A DNA stretch of 64,000 nt. Source: Micromonospora sp. WMMD1102. Lineage in GTDB: Bacteria > Actinomycetota > Actinomycetes > Mycobacteriales > Micromonosporaceae. The position numbers and the translations under genes were made by a program. Of the stretch, positions 38,990 to 47,969 are shown piece by piece. Under the pieces are notes generated by a model. It did no database searches. It worked only from the letters and a program-made list of their open reading frames with translations, and was not told the origin of the DNA. The DNA is taken from NCBI RefSeq assembly GCF_029626265.1, contig NZ_JARUBN010000001.1, forward strand, positions 6,513,001 through 6,577,000, written 5' to 3'. Numbering within the stretch: the stretch's first letter is position 1; every line of letters starts with the position of its first letter.

Positions 38990-39792
38990 CCGCCCCCGCC
39001 AGCGCGTTCCCGCGCACCGTGGATGACCTGATGCCCGAGGCCCGGAAGGTGCCCGTCCGCGATGGTGAGCTGGTGCCGTCGCAGCGTCGGCTCATGTCCG
39101 TACTCAGTGTCGGTCAGGAGAAGGCGAAGGAGATCCGCGCCCGGTTGATCGAGGAAGGCGTGCAGCGCGACTTCGGGGCCGCGCCGGTGGGCAATCCGGA
39201 CACGGATGACACCGAGCCTGAGCCGATCCCCGAGCGGAAACCGGCCACGCTGCCCGCTGAGCCGGTCGCAGAGACGACGAAGCAGGCCCGGGTGGACGAA
39301 GACACGGATGACACCGCCGCACCCGTCAACGGCAAGCCGGTCGTCGTGTGGCCGGTCTGGGTGATGCTGGCGCCCGCGTTCGTCTCCGTCTGGGCCGGCT
39401 GGGTTGGGCTCGGGGAGCGCACCGGATACGGCGTGATGAACCTGCTTCCCGGGTTCACGAACGACGACGGCAAGCCGCTGCTGTCGATCAACACCGCGAT
39501 CACCCTGCCGATCGGCATGGAGGTGTACGCCGCGTACGCCCTCTACGTGTGCCTGTCCGGCCGGGTGCCGCCACGGGCTCGGAAGTTCGCCGGGTGGTCG
39601 GCCGCCATCTCCCTAATCGTCGGCGCGGCCGGACAGGTCACGTATCACCTGCTGGTCGAGTCGAACCTCCCGACAACGCCGTGGGGGGTCACCATGGCCG
39701 TCTCCTGCATCCCGGTGGCCGTGCTCGGCATGGGCGCGGCGCTGGCGCACCTGGTGCGTTCGTCGTCGCCGCCGAGTTCGCACCCCCAGTAA
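38986..39792 (+). CDS. DUF2637/SpdB-like membrane protein
   Basis: 268 residues, GTG start overlapping the previous stop. The first 100 residues are hydrophilic with a helix-turn-helix-like PSQRRLMSVLSVGQEKAKEI. Four membrane helices follow (about 120-260). The arrangement resembles DUF2637 or SpdB proteins that help plasmid spread in mycelium. The function is inferred from family and place. Confidence 0.55.
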   Translation: MTAPASAFPRTVDDLMPEARKVPVRDGELVPSQRRLMSVLSVGQEKAKEIRARLIEEGVQRDFGAAPVGNPDTDDTEPEPIPERKPATLPAEPVAETTKQARVDEDTDDTAAPVNGKPVVVWPVWVMLAPAFVSVWAGWVGLGERTGYGVMNLLPGFTNDDGKPLLSINTAITLPIGMEVYAAYALYVCLSGRVPPRARKFAGWSAAISLIVGAAGQVTYHLLVESNLPTTPWGVTMAVSCIPVAVLGMGAALAHLVRSSSPPSSHPQ

Positions 39793-39846
39793 GCCGCCCC
39801 ACAGCAACCAGATTTGCCCCCGGCACCAGTTGGAAGGAGCCCCGTC

Positions 39847-40335
39847 GTGGCTAACGACATCACCTCCCTGACCGTCGTCGGCAACCTGACCGCCGACCCT
39901 GAACTCCGCTACCTCACGAACGGGACGGCGGTGGCGAAGTTCACCGTGGCCCAGACCCCGAGGGTCTTGGACAAGGCGTCCGGGCAGTGGAAGGACGGTG
40001 ACCCGCTGTTCCTGACCTGCACCGCGTGGCGGGACCTCGCCAAGCACATCGCCGAGTCCCTGACCAGGGGTGCCCGGGTCGTGGTGACCGGTCGGCTCAA
40101 GCTGTCCCGCTGGGAGACCCCGGAGGGTGACAAGCGGTCCGCCTACGGGCTCGACGTGGACGACATCGGCCCGTCGCTGCGATGGGCCACCGCCAAGGTG
40201 CAGAAGATGACCCGCACCAACGGCAACGGCGGCGCCGGCCCGGTCGACATCCCGCCGAATGACCCGTGGGCCGTTGCAACCCCCGCCCGCACGGCCGCCA
40301 ACGGCGGCGCCACGAGCGACGAACCGCCGTTCTGA
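39847..40335 (+). CDS. ssb: Single-stranded DNA-binding protein
   Basis: 162 residues with an OB fold: VANDITSLTVVGNLTADPEL, then FTVAQTPR and ARVVVTGRLKLSRWET. The tail is disordered and ends in DEPPF, the acidic tip that recruits other replication proteins. GTG at 39847 is the start. It likely protects element DNA during replication or transfer. Confidence 0.88.
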   Translation: MANDITSLTVVGNLTADPELRYLTNGTAVAKFTVAQTPRVLDKASGQWKDGDPLFLTCTAWRDLAKHIAESLTRGARVVVTGRLKLSRWETPEGDKRSAYGLDVDDIGPSLRWATAKVQKMTRTNGNGGAGPVDIPPNDPWAVATPARTAANGGATSDEPPF

Positions 40336-40416
40336 TCCTGAGACGGCATACGCCAACGGTTGCAAGTTCGACACCCCGACACTCGGCCGCGCCGCGGTTT
40401 TGAGAGGAGCAGCACC

Positions 40417-40605
40417 GTGTACCGCTACTTCATCGCCTACGTCTTCTCGACCTATCAGGGCTCGGGAAACGGATGGACCGAGGTAACTCGGGACGCGCCG
40501 ATCCGGTCCAGCGCCGACGTTCTGTCGATGACCAACCTGATCGCTAACCAGGACAAGAGCATCGACCGGTTGACGATCACCGGCTGGCAGCGGTTCGAGG
40601 ACTGA
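40417..40605 (+). CDS. Small AICE protein, unknown
   Basis: 62 residues, GTG start (VYRYFIAYVFSTYQGSGNGW) with GAGAGGAG upstream. It is soluble and ends before a terminator. No family I can name. Confidence 0.5.
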   Translation: MYRYFIAYVFSTYQGSGNGWTEVTRDAPIRSSADVLSMTNLIANQDKSIDRLTITGWQRFED

Positions 40606-40620
40606 CCAGCCCAAACAAGC

Positions 40621-40665
40621 CTGCGGGGCGCGGCTCAACCGACCACGGCGGGCCGCGCCCCGCAG
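40621..40665 (+). terminator. Intra-operon terminator
   Basis: Perfect 14-bp arms CTGCGGGGCGCGGC (40621-40634) and GCCGCGCCCCGCAG (40652-40665) with a 17-base loop. Placed between small genes and the transfer genes, it would cut the operon short unless antitermination acts. Confidence 0.7.
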
Positions 40666-40730
40666 TTCGTATTCGACTTCCATCCTCACCGGCCGGTGGG
40701 GACGGCGCTCCTGGAAGGAGAGCTGTTGCG

Positions 40731-40925
40731 ATGCGTGTTGTTGAAGCGTCGGCCGCTGGTCTGATCGTCGCGGTCGTGGCGGTGGTCATCGCGGTACGGG
40801 TCGGTACTGACCCGGTGTTGCTGCCCGCGGTGGCGTTCCTGGTCACGTTCTTCCCGGTCGCCGTGCGACCGGCCCGCCGCCCATCGCCGCGCCGGCCGGT
40901 GCGGCGTCGTACCCGAACGAGGTAA
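40731..40925 (+). CDS. Small membrane protein
   Basis: 64 residues: two hydrophobic stretches (GLIVAVVAVVIAV and LLPAVAFLVTFFPVA) and a basic tail RRPSPRRPVRRRTRTR. It is part of the transfer block and unnamed. Confidence 0.5.
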   Translation: MRVVEASAAGLIVAVVAVVIAVRVGTDPVLLPAVAFLVTFFPVAVRPARRPSPRRPVRRRTRTR

Positions 40926-40930
40926 CCCCG

Positions 40931-41077
40931 GTGAACGACATCGTTACGTGCGCTCACTGCAACCGCCCGCACCGGCTGCGAGACACCACCCGACACCTAG
41001 CCCGGCACAAGCCGGTCAAGGTCAGCAAGCCGCGCCGCTGGCCGTGGCCCTTCACCACCGCTACCCGCCGCCACTGA
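40931..41077 (+). CDS. Small Cys/His-rich basic protein
   Basis: 48 residues, GTG start: MNDIVTCAHCNRPHRLRD, with a CxxC pair and histidines, perhaps a zinc knuckle, and a basic end. It was chosen because the frame is open between its neighbours and has a plausible start; confidence is modest. Confidence 0.4.
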   Translation: MNDIVTCAHCNRPHRLRDTTRHLARHKPVKVSKPRRWPWPFTTATRRH

Positions 41078-41095
41078 GCAAGGAGATACGCCCTG

Positions 41096-41467
41096 ATGGC
41101 ACGCCTAATTCCTGACACCGATATCCGCACCGATGAAGACCTGATCACCCTCCTGGAAGGGGTCCGGCAGGTCGGGGTCGCCGGCCATGACGAGTTGGAC
41201 GAGTTGGCCGGGCTGATCCGGATGAAGATCGAGCGGTACGGCCGCCGCAACGGCATGTCCCGGATGCGCGCCCGCTTCTGGGGCCGCACCGTCACGCTAC
41301 CGCTGGCGCGGTCCGCCGACGCGATGCTGGCGGTCGCAGCCTACGCGAAGGTGTGTAAGAACCGGTTCGAGGCGTTCGTAGTCGCGCTCGATGAGGACGA
41401 CGCCGGCCGCTCCGACTTCGAGGTCAAGCAGCGGCGCCGGCCGTCGCCGTCTCGGCGGGCTGCCTGA
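41096..41467 (+). CDS. AICE protein upstream of TraB
   Basis: 123 residues, helical and charged: GVAGHDELDELAGLIRMKIE, VTLPLARSADAMLAVAAYAK. It overlaps the traB start by TGATG, so the two are coupled and it may work with the transfer ATPase. No known motif. Confidence 0.6.
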   Translation: MARLIPDTDIRTDEDLITLLEGVRQVGVAGHDELDELAGLIRMKIERYGRRNGMSRMRARFWGRTVTLPLARSADAMLAVAAYAKVCKNRFEAFVVALDEDDAGRSDFEVKQRRRPSPSRRAA

Positions 41468-43482
41468 TGGCCCGCCAGAGGCACGGCTACGCCGACGCGG
41501 CCCGCGGCGCGGCGTACACGGTGCACAACAACCCATGGCCCTACCTGGTCCCGCCGGTCGCCGCGGTGGCGAATCTGATCCTGTCCGGGGTGCTGTCCCG
41601 GCTGTGGGGCGCCTACGCACAGCCGACCGTGTGGGAAGTTGCCTGGCGGTCCGCGCTGATCCTCACCTGTTCCGCGCTGATCGTGTGGGCGACGTGGGCG
41701 GTCGGCCGGGCACGGAAGACCGAGTTGCGGGTGGCGTCGATGCTGATGTCCGCCGGCTCGTGTGCCGGGTTGTTCGTGTTGACGTTCCGCGGCTGGTCGT
41801 TCGACTCGGTGATGGTCTACCTGATCGTCATGACCTGCGCGTGCATCCTGCTGGCGTTGACGAAGCTGCTGCGCGGGGACGGCACCGACGCCCGAGCGAA
41901 CCTGTTCGGCGAACTCGGTGAGCGGGTCCGGGAGTTGCAGGACGTGGGCAAGACCGGCCGACCGAAGACGATCGACGGCCGGATCGTCACCCACACGGAG
42001 ATGCTGCCCGGCGCCGACTTCGGCGCTCTGGCCAAGCCCGAGGTGCGGACCGCAATCGCGTCCGCGCTCGATGTACCGGCCGGTGGGGTGCGGATGGTGC
42101 CCAACCGGAACACGCCCCGGCTGGGGCGGATGGAGGTGTCTCCGGTGGACATGCTGGAAAACCCGCCCGCATGGCCGGGCCTGTCCGCCCCCGGCGGGTC
42201 AATCGCCGACCCGATCCGGATCATGGTCTACCAGACCGGCAAGCCCGTCCCGTTCTACCTCCCCGGCGACCAGGCCGCGGGCCGGAACGCGGTGGGAGTG
42301 CTGATCCTGCTGGGCCAGTCCGGTAGCGGGAAGACCGAGCTACAGATCACCCTCGCTGCGGAGGCCCGGTCACGTCGGGACGCCCGCGTGATTTACATCG
42401 ACGGCCGCAAGGGCTTGCAGCTGCCGGAGGCGTTGCGCCGCAACGTGCACGTGTTCATCCACCGCGCCGATGAGGGGGAACGCTACCTTGACGGCCTCGT
42501 TGACGCGGTCGCCCGTCGGGCCGGTCAGATTGGTGCGCATGGGCATGAGCAGTGGACCGCCGGGTGCGGGCTGTGCCCGGCGTTCGACCTGGTCATCGTG
42601 GACGAAGCCAGTAAGTTCATCGAGGCCGAAGAGACCCTAGTCGAGTTGGCCGAATCGGTGCGGTCGGTCGGTATCTGCCTGGTGCTCGGTATCCAGCGGG
42701 CGACCGGTGACCGGCTTCCCACCTCGGTCCGCTCGACCATCGGCGGGGTGATCTGCATGGGCGTCAAGGACGTGGGCGAAGGCGCCCGGGTGCTGTCTGA
42801 GGAGACGATCGCCGCGGGTGCCGACCCGGGATGGAAGAACACCAAGCCCGGCGCTCTCTACGCCGAGCTACCCGGCACCGACCCGGACGACTGGTCACTA
42901 CCGGCCCGCACGTTCAAGCCCGACCGCGACCGGGTCCTAGACGAACTGGTCGGCTACCTCGACACCATCGGGCAGGCCGGCGGCTCACCCGCCGCGGAGG
43001 TGTCGGCCGAGCGGTTGCCCGTGCCGAACGGTGAGGGTGAGCTTGTCACCGACACCGACGACCCGGACGATGCGGACGACACGGATGATCCGGAGTGCCC
43101 GCCGCTGCCGATCGATCCGGACTGTCTGCCCGACCCGGACCCGCACACGCCGATCAGCGTGCCGAACCGGCCGCGGATCGAGTTGGCGCTGGACCCCCGC
43201 GACGGGCAGCAGTTCACCCCGAGCGAGATCCGGGAGATCTTCCGTCAGGCCATCATCGACGCCCGCGCCGCGGGGGTGCGTCAGGTCAAGCCGTCATCGT
43301 TCGCGCCGATCGTGGACATCGTCGGCGAGGACGGGCTCAAGCCACCCACCATTAGCAAGATCCTCGGCGAACTGTGCACCCCCGGCCCGACGCAGCTGCT
43401 GCGGAAGGCTGCTGACCGTGGCGTCTACGAGATCATCACCGTCACCCCGCAACCGCATCTCGTAGGCGCGTCTACTACCTAG
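41467..43482 (+). CDS. traB: TraB/FtsK-like conjugal DNA translocase
   Basis: 671 residues. Four N-terminal membrane helices (about 26-132), then an FtsK-like motor with Walker A GQSGSGKT (283-290) and Walker B DLVIVDEA (374-381). The acidic linker DTDDPDDADDTDDPE leads to a winged-helix C-terminus (about 590-650), comparable to the DNA-reading domain of TraB. It moves double-stranded DNA between mycelia; a single protein suffices in streptomycete systems. It is preceded by a coupled gene and followed by repeat DNA that may be its target. Confidence 0.88.
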   Translation: MARQRHGYADAARGAAYTVHNNPWPYLVPPVAAVANLILSGVLSRLWGAYAQPTVWEVAWRSALILTCSALIVWATWAVGRARKTELRVASMLMSAGSCAGLFVLTFRGWSFDSVMVYLIVMTCACILLALTKLLRGDGTDARANLFGELGERVRELQDVGKTGRPKTIDGRIVTHTEMLPGADFGALAKPEVRTAIASALDVPAGGVRMVPNRNTPRLGRMEVSPVDMLENPPAWPGLSAPGGSIADPIRIMVYQTGKPVPFYLPGDQAAGRNAVGVLILLGQSGSGKTELQITLAAEARSRRDARVIYIDGRKGLQLPEALRRNVHVFIHRADEGERYLDGLVDAVARRAGQIGAHGHEQWTAGCGLCPAFDLVIVDEASKFIEAEETLVELAESVRSVGICLVLGIQRATGDRLPTSVRSTIGGVICMGVKDVGEGARVLSEETIAAGADPGWKNTKPGALYAELPGTDPDDWSLPARTFKPDRDRVLDELVGYLDTIGQAGGSPAAEVSAERLPVPNGEGELVTDTDDPDDADDTDDPECPPLPIDPDCLPDPDPHTPISVPNRPRIELALDPRDGQQFTPSEIREIFRQAIIDARAAGVRQVKPSSFAPIVDIVGEDGLKPPTISKILGELCTPGPTQLLRKAADRGVYEIITVTPQPHLVGASTT

Positions 43483-43502
43483 CGTCACGCGGGCCGGCGT
43501 GT

Positions 43503-43626
43503 CTTCACGCACTTCACGCGTTTCACGCGCCGGCCCGCAACCCGCCCCCATCGCGCGCGTGCGCGCGACCCCGACCGCTCGTGAAGTCCGTGAAGTGTGA
43601 AGCCCGTAAAGCCCGTGAACTTCACC
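43503..43626. repeat. TTCACG repeat cluster, possible clt transfer locus
   Basis: Three TTCACGC units repeat every 9 bases (43504, 43513, 43522). After a CG-alternating stretch (43551-43567), the inverted form CGTGAAG/CGTAAAG/CGTGAAC recurs (43580-43620), also mostly at 9-base steps. Placed just after traB, it looks like the cis-acting locus (clt) that TraB binds. This is inferred from analogy. Confidence 0.6.
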
Positions 43627-43641
43627 GAGAGTGAGTGTCCG

Positions 43642-43983
43642 ATGAGTTGGTTCCGTACCGCTCGCCGCGGCGCCGCGGACGAATTCGGCCGCCGCTTCTG
43701 GCGCTGGTTCCTCGCCGCCGCCATCATCCGCCGCACCCTACCCACCCTCCTGATCCTCGTTGCCGTCGCTGCTGCCGTCGCGGTCGCCGCCCGGTCGGCC
43801 GTGTGGTGGCTACCCCGCCTGACCGGCCTCGCCGTCACCGCCGCGGTTCTTGGCCTCATCGTGTGGCTGTGGCGCCGCTGGCGGTGGCAGATGCACGCCG
43901 GCCAGCACCGCGCCGCCGCTGTCGCTACCGCCTGTCTCGCCGTGATCGGCGTTCTCGGCACCGCCTTGTACTGGCTCCGCTAG
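43642..43983 (+). CDS. Membrane protein, unknown
   Basis: 113 residues with three hydrophobic segments (about 28-47, 55-75, 92-110) and Arg-rich loops. ATG at 43642 is preceded by a weak RBS. It is a candidate spread (Spd) protein by position. Confidence 0.5.
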   Translation: MSWFRTARRGAADEFGRRFWRWFLAAAIIRRTLPTLLILVAVAAAVAVAARSAVWWLPRLTGLAVTAAVLGLIVWLWRRWRWQMHAGQHRAAAVATACLAVIGVLGTALYWLR

Positions 43984-44058
43984 CCGCTCCACCTACCTGT
44001 TACGGGCCGGGGTGTCCCCGCCCGTCGGTTCCGCACGCCCAAGCCTGGAAGGCATCCA

Positions 44059-44925
44059 ATGAACGTCGCCATCATGCGCGGTGTAGACGCGATCCTTCGC
44101 GGCCTTGACTCGGCCGCCGCGGCGAACACCGCCGACCGCGCCATCGTCTGCAACACGCTGAGCCGGCTCGCCCACGGCATCGCCGCCTCCGTCGCCGAAC
44201 TCCAAGAACACCTCTACCCGCCACGCCGGTTCGGGCACCGGAATGCTCGGCTGGCGACCGTCGAAGCCGCGATGTACCACGCCGCCGACCTGATCGAAGT
44301 CACCGCCGAGAACCTGCACGACTGCGCCGCACTGACCGCCCGCGCCATCACCGCCGGAGACACCGTCGACTATCACGGCAGCCTCGGCGCCCACCGCGGC
44401 GTCTACCGGCTCAACGGCCCTTGCACCTGCGACAACTGCCTTGACACGGACGTGCCGAGTCTGGAGTTGGGCGCCATCACCACCGGCCACCCGCTGCTGA
44501 TCTGCGTTTCACCCGAGCACATCACGGCGCTTCCCGCCCACGTCGACCCCACCCTGGCCGGTCGCGCCACCGTCGCGGCAACCCGGATGCTGGCTACCTT
44601 CCAGGCCCTACCCGCCCCTGTACCCGCCGTCGATGCCCTCCCGCTGGCCAGCCGGCTGCACATGCTGACCGGACGCCTCGCCACCGCCGCCGAAGGCTTC
44701 ACCAAGGCCACTCACGCGGCCCGGCAGACGTGGATGGTCGATGTCACGTTCCACGCCTACCTCACCGGCTGGACCCGCCGGCACCAGCACCCACGCCACC
44801 AGATCCATGACATGCTCACCCAGGTCCCGACCACCCTCGGCGATGCCCGGACCCGGATGCAGCGAGCCGTCACCGTCTTGGCTGACCTTGCCGACCAGCC
44901 TCGTTCCGACCGGGCCGCGGCATGA
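44059..44925 (+). CDS. AICE protein of unknown function
   Basis: 288 residues, largely helical, with a CTCDNCLDT cysteine cluster near 133-141. It overlaps the next gene (ATGA) and heads a tightly coupled block ending in the DUF3631 protein. I do not recognise a family. Confidence 0.55.
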   Translation: MNVAIMRGVDAILRGLDSAAAANTADRAIVCNTLSRLAHGIAASVAELQEHLYPPRRFGHRNARLATVEAAMYHAADLIEVTAENLHDCAALTARAITAGDTVDYHGSLGAHRGVYRLNGPCTCDNCLDTDVPSLELGAITTGHPLLICVSPEHITALPAHVDPTLAGRATVAATRMLATFQALPAPVPAVDALPLASRLHMLTGRLATAAEGFTKATHAARQTWMVDVTFHAYLTGWTRRHQHPRHQIHDMLTQVPTTLGDARTRMQRAVTVLADLADQPRSDRAAA

Positions 44926-45206
44926 GTACCGACACGATCCCGGCGCCGGTAGCGCTCACCCTGTTCGACCTGCCGGCCATTGCCCATGCCCCGGTGGTGC
45001 CCGTCGCCGCGCTCGCCGGGCAGCTGCGAGAGGCAGACGGGGTTGCGTCCGCGGTCGCTGGTGACCAGATGGCGTGGTTCAGCGGCCGGTTGTCTCCGAC
45101 CCCGCCGCCGCGGTGCGTGTCCTGCACGACGGTGCACGTCTACCGGCGACCGGCCGGGTTCTTGCTGGCCTGCCCGGTCTGTTTCCCTGCCGAGGTGAAC
45201 GCATGA
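44922..45206 (+). CDS. Small zinc-finger-like protein
   Basis: 94 residues, beginning MSTDTIPAPVALTLFDLPAI, with CVSC and CPVC cysteine pairs spaced like a zinc ribbon (about 65-88). ATGA overlaps at both ends couple it to the polymerase gene. It may be an accessory for replication. Confidence 0.55.
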   Translation: MSTDTIPAPVALTLFDLPAIAHAPVVPVAALAGQLREADGVASAVAGDQMAWFSGRLSPTPPPRCVSCTTVHVYRRPAGFLLACPVCFPAEVNA

Positions 45207-46993
45207 TCACCTACACCCGAACGGTTGACGATCGGCCCGTTCGTATCGTCGCTGACCCCGACCCGGGCACCTTCCACCGCTTCACCGCCACAGATAGCCT
45301 GTTCGGGCTCGACGTGGAAACCACCCCCGTTCAGGACGACGGGCCGCGATTCTTCGGCCCGGACTTCGGGGTCCGCCTGGTCCAATTCGCCACCGAAGAC
45401 GAAGCCATGGTTCTCCGGGCCGCTGACCCCGAACAGCGGCGAATGGCCGAAACGCTGCTGACCAATCAGGCGGCACGATTCGTGACACACACGAACTTTG
45501 ATGTCCTCGCAGTATGGTCCGCGTTCGGAATTCCGCTTGGGCAACGTGTCGCAGACACGCACCTGTTGGCATGCCTGATCGAGCCCGGAGAGACCGCGGA
45601 CCACGGACTGAAAAGCCTCACCGAACGCCACATCGACGGCGGGCTACGCGCCGCGGAAGACGACCTACACACCCTGTTCCGGGCAATCGCCCCACCCACC
45701 ATCCGAGGCACCAACCAAATCCGTAACTACGGATGGACACACGTTCCGATCGACGCCGAACCGTACATCGTCTACGCCGGGCTAGATGCGATTTATGTGC
45801 GCCGCCTACTCGACCGGTTGGCGCCACTGGTAGCCGACATGGGACACCTGCCCCGGATAGAGATGTGGCTCGCTGCGCAAACCACGGCGCTCACGATCCG
45901 CGGTATCCGGCTGGATGTCGACTACACCACCGCACTCGCGCGTCAGTTCGACCACCAGCACCGTGCCGCCCGCGCACGGCTAGAAGCGATGACCGGATAC
46001 CCGGCGGCTAGTCCGAAACGGGTTGACTGGCTCGCGGCCCGCGGCGTGACCTTCACCGTCTTCACCGACCGAGGCCGCCCGTCACTGTCAAGCAAGGATG
46101 GACTACCCGACCTGTTGACCAGGTATCCGGACGGTGAAGTCGGGGACATGCTGCGGGCGTGCATGGACCTAGCAACTACATCGAACTTCGCCAACAACTT
46201 GAAGAAGATACCCGGCTACGCCGACGCCTACGGCCGAGTGCATCCGGACTACAAGACGTTGGCCGCACACACCGGCCGTATGAGCGTGAAGTACCCGGCC
46301 ATGCAGACACTCAAGAAGAACGACCCGCGGCTACGCGGCTGTTTCATCGCCGAACCTGGGCACGTCCTGGTTGGCTGCGACTTCGCCAACGTCGAACTCC
46401 GGCTAGCCGCGGCACTGTCCGGCGACCCGGAAATGGTCCGGGTATTCCGCGAAGGCCAGGACGTGCACAACAACACGGCCCGGATGCTGTTCGGCCCCGA
46501 CTTCACCAAGGACCAACGCCGGATCGCAAAAGCACTGAACTTCGGCACCGCATACGGCGGCGGTGCACCAGGGCTCGCCAAACAGGCAGGCATCCCCCTC
46601 GAAGCAGCCCGCAACGCAGTTGCCCGGTTCCGAAAGGCGTACCCCGGCATCACGAAATTCGGCCGTGCCATGGCCGACCGCGACCCGGTCCGTAACGCCG
46701 CCCGGCGCCGTATACCCGCCGACCCGGGCCGCGCCTACGCCAACTCGAACTACTCCATCCAGTCCACCGCCCGGGATCTACTCGTGGAATCGGTCTACCG
46801 GCTCTGCGTCGCCGAGGGATACCACCCCTACCTGTGGGCGCTGATCCACGACGAAATCGTGATCCAGGTCCCCGCCGACCACGCCGAGCACGCCCGGACC
46901 GCGTTGGCCCGGTCCATGACCACCACCTTCCGCGGCGTACCGATCACCGCCGATGCCGAAATCATCGGCACCCGCTGGGGCGGCAAACCCTGA
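45203..46993 (+). CDS. DNA polymerase I-like protein with 3'-5' exonuclease
   Basis: 596 residues, family A polymerase without the 5' nuclease domain. The exonuclease motif is FGLDVETTP (D37, E39). Polymerase motif A is VGCDFANVELRLAA, motif B RRIAKALNFGTAYG and motif C LIHDEIVIQVP. It is encoded in the AICE replication module immediately before a primase-polymerase, an uncommon companion. It would copy the element after priming. The start at 45203 overlaps the upstream gene by ATGA. Confidence 0.87.
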   Translation: MITYTRTVDDRPVRIVADPDPGTFHRFTATDSLFGLDVETTPVQDDGPRFFGPDFGVRLVQFATEDEAMVLRAADPEQRRMAETLLTNQAARFVTHTNFDVLAVWSAFGIPLGQRVADTHLLACLIEPGETADHGLKSLTERHIDGGLRAAEDDLHTLFRAIAPPTIRGTNQIRNYGWTHVPIDAEPYIVYAGLDAIYVRRLLDRLAPLVADMGHLPRIEMWLAAQTTALTIRGIRLDVDYTTALARQFDHQHRAARARLEAMTGYPAASPKRVDWLAARGVTFTVFTDRGRPSLSSKDGLPDLLTRYPDGEVGDMLRACMDLATTSNFANNLKKIPGYADAYGRVHPDYKTLAAHTGRMSVKYPAMQTLKKNDPRLRGCFIAEPGHVLVGCDFANVELRLAAALSGDPEMVRVFREGQDVHNNTARMLFGPDFTKDQRRIAKALNFGTAYGGGAPGLAKQAGIPLEAARNAVARFRKAYPGITKFGRAMADRDPVRNAARRRIPADPGRAYANSNYSIQSTARDLLVESVYRLCVAEGYHPYLWALIHDEIVIQVPADHAEHARTALARSMTTTFRGVPITADAEIIGTRWGGKP

Positions 46994-46997
46994 CAGG

Positions 46998-47040
46998 CCG
47001 CCGCTACGCGGCGACTCACCACCCCGCCGCTACGCGGCGG
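46998..47040. repeat. Two tandem small hairpins
   Basis: The unit CCGCCGCTACGCGGCG occurs at 46998-47013 and 47024-47039, each folding as CGCCGC/GCGGCG with a TAC loop. They sit in the gap between polymerase and primase genes, perhaps a weak terminator or processing site. Confidence 0.5.
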
Positions 47041-47108
47041 TGGCCAGCCAAACCCAACCCCACCCCCGCACCGCCGGCAACGACCGATGAAGGGGAGGCG
47101 ATACCCGC

Positions 47109-47969
47109 ATGCCCGACAACCGCCTAACCACAGCTCTCGACTACGCCGCCCGCGGCTGGCCGGTGTTCCTACTCGGCAGGTCGAAACGGCCCATGGCCAA
47201 CTGCCCGGCCTGCCGAACCGTCGGCACCGACCATGACCGGGAAGCCTGCCCGTGCCTGACCTGTCACGGCTTCTACGCCGCCACCCGCGATCCCGACCGC
47301 ATCGCCGCGATGCTGACCGCGCACCCGTCCGGGCTTCTCGCGGTGCGGACCGGTGCCGTGTCCGGCCTCGTGGTGGTTGACATCGACCCCAGGCACGGCG
47401 GCCGACTCGTGCCGGCTCTGATGCCGCCTACCGCCGCCGTGGCGACCGGTTCCGGCGGCTGGCACCTGTACTACCGGCACCCCGGAACCCCGGTGCTGTC
47501 CCGGCCGCTGCCCGGCCGAACCGGGATCGACATCAAGGCCGACGGCGGGTACGTCGTCGCCCCGCCCTCGATCCATCCGGACACCGGCCGCCCGTACCGG
47601 TGGGCACGTCACGGGTCGGTGGAGGAGATGCCCCCCGCGCTTCGCGCGGCCGTGCTCACCCCACCCGCCGACCTGACACCCGCGACCCGGCCGCACCAGC
47701 CGATCACCCGCGAAGCGGGGGGCATCTCATCCCCGACCGCACTCCTGGCTGCACACCTAGACGCGGTCCGCCGCGCCCCCGAAGGACGACGCCGCACCAC
47801 GCTCTACGGCGCCGCCCGAGGCGTAGCCCGCATGGTCGCCGCCGGGGCACTCACCCCCGCCGACGCGTGGACCGCACTCGCCGAGGCGGGCCGGGCCGCC
47901 GAGCAGACCGACCGGGATATCCGCGCCGCCGTACGTGGCGGGTTCCAAGCCGAGGGAGTAGCCGCATGA
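47109..47969 (+). CDS. Bifunctional primase/polymerase (prim-pol)
   Basis: 286 residues, archaeo-eukaryotic primase fold. The catalytic pattern is VVVDIDPRHGG (D91, D93), the SGGWH motif (H119) and GIDIKADGG (D141, K143). Cysteines 32, 35, 47, 49 and 52 could bind zinc. Such prim-pols are initiators of one AICE class (RepPP type, by recollection). It likely makes primers at the iteron origin near 50 kb. The stop overlaps the next start (ATGA). Confidence 0.87.
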   Translation: MPDNRLTTALDYAARGWPVFLLGRSKRPMANCPACRTVGTDHDREACPCLTCHGFYAATRDPDRIAAMLTAHPSGLLAVRTGAVSGLVVVDIDPRHGGRLVPALMPPTAAVATGSGGWHLYYRHPGTPVLSRPLPGRTGIDIKADGGYVVAPPSIHPDTGRPYRWARHGSVEEMPPALRAAVLTPPADLTPATRPHQPITREAGGISSPTALLAAHLDAVRRAPEGRRRTTLYGAARGVARMVAAGALTPADAWTALAEAGRAAEQTDRDIRAAVRGGFQAEGVAA

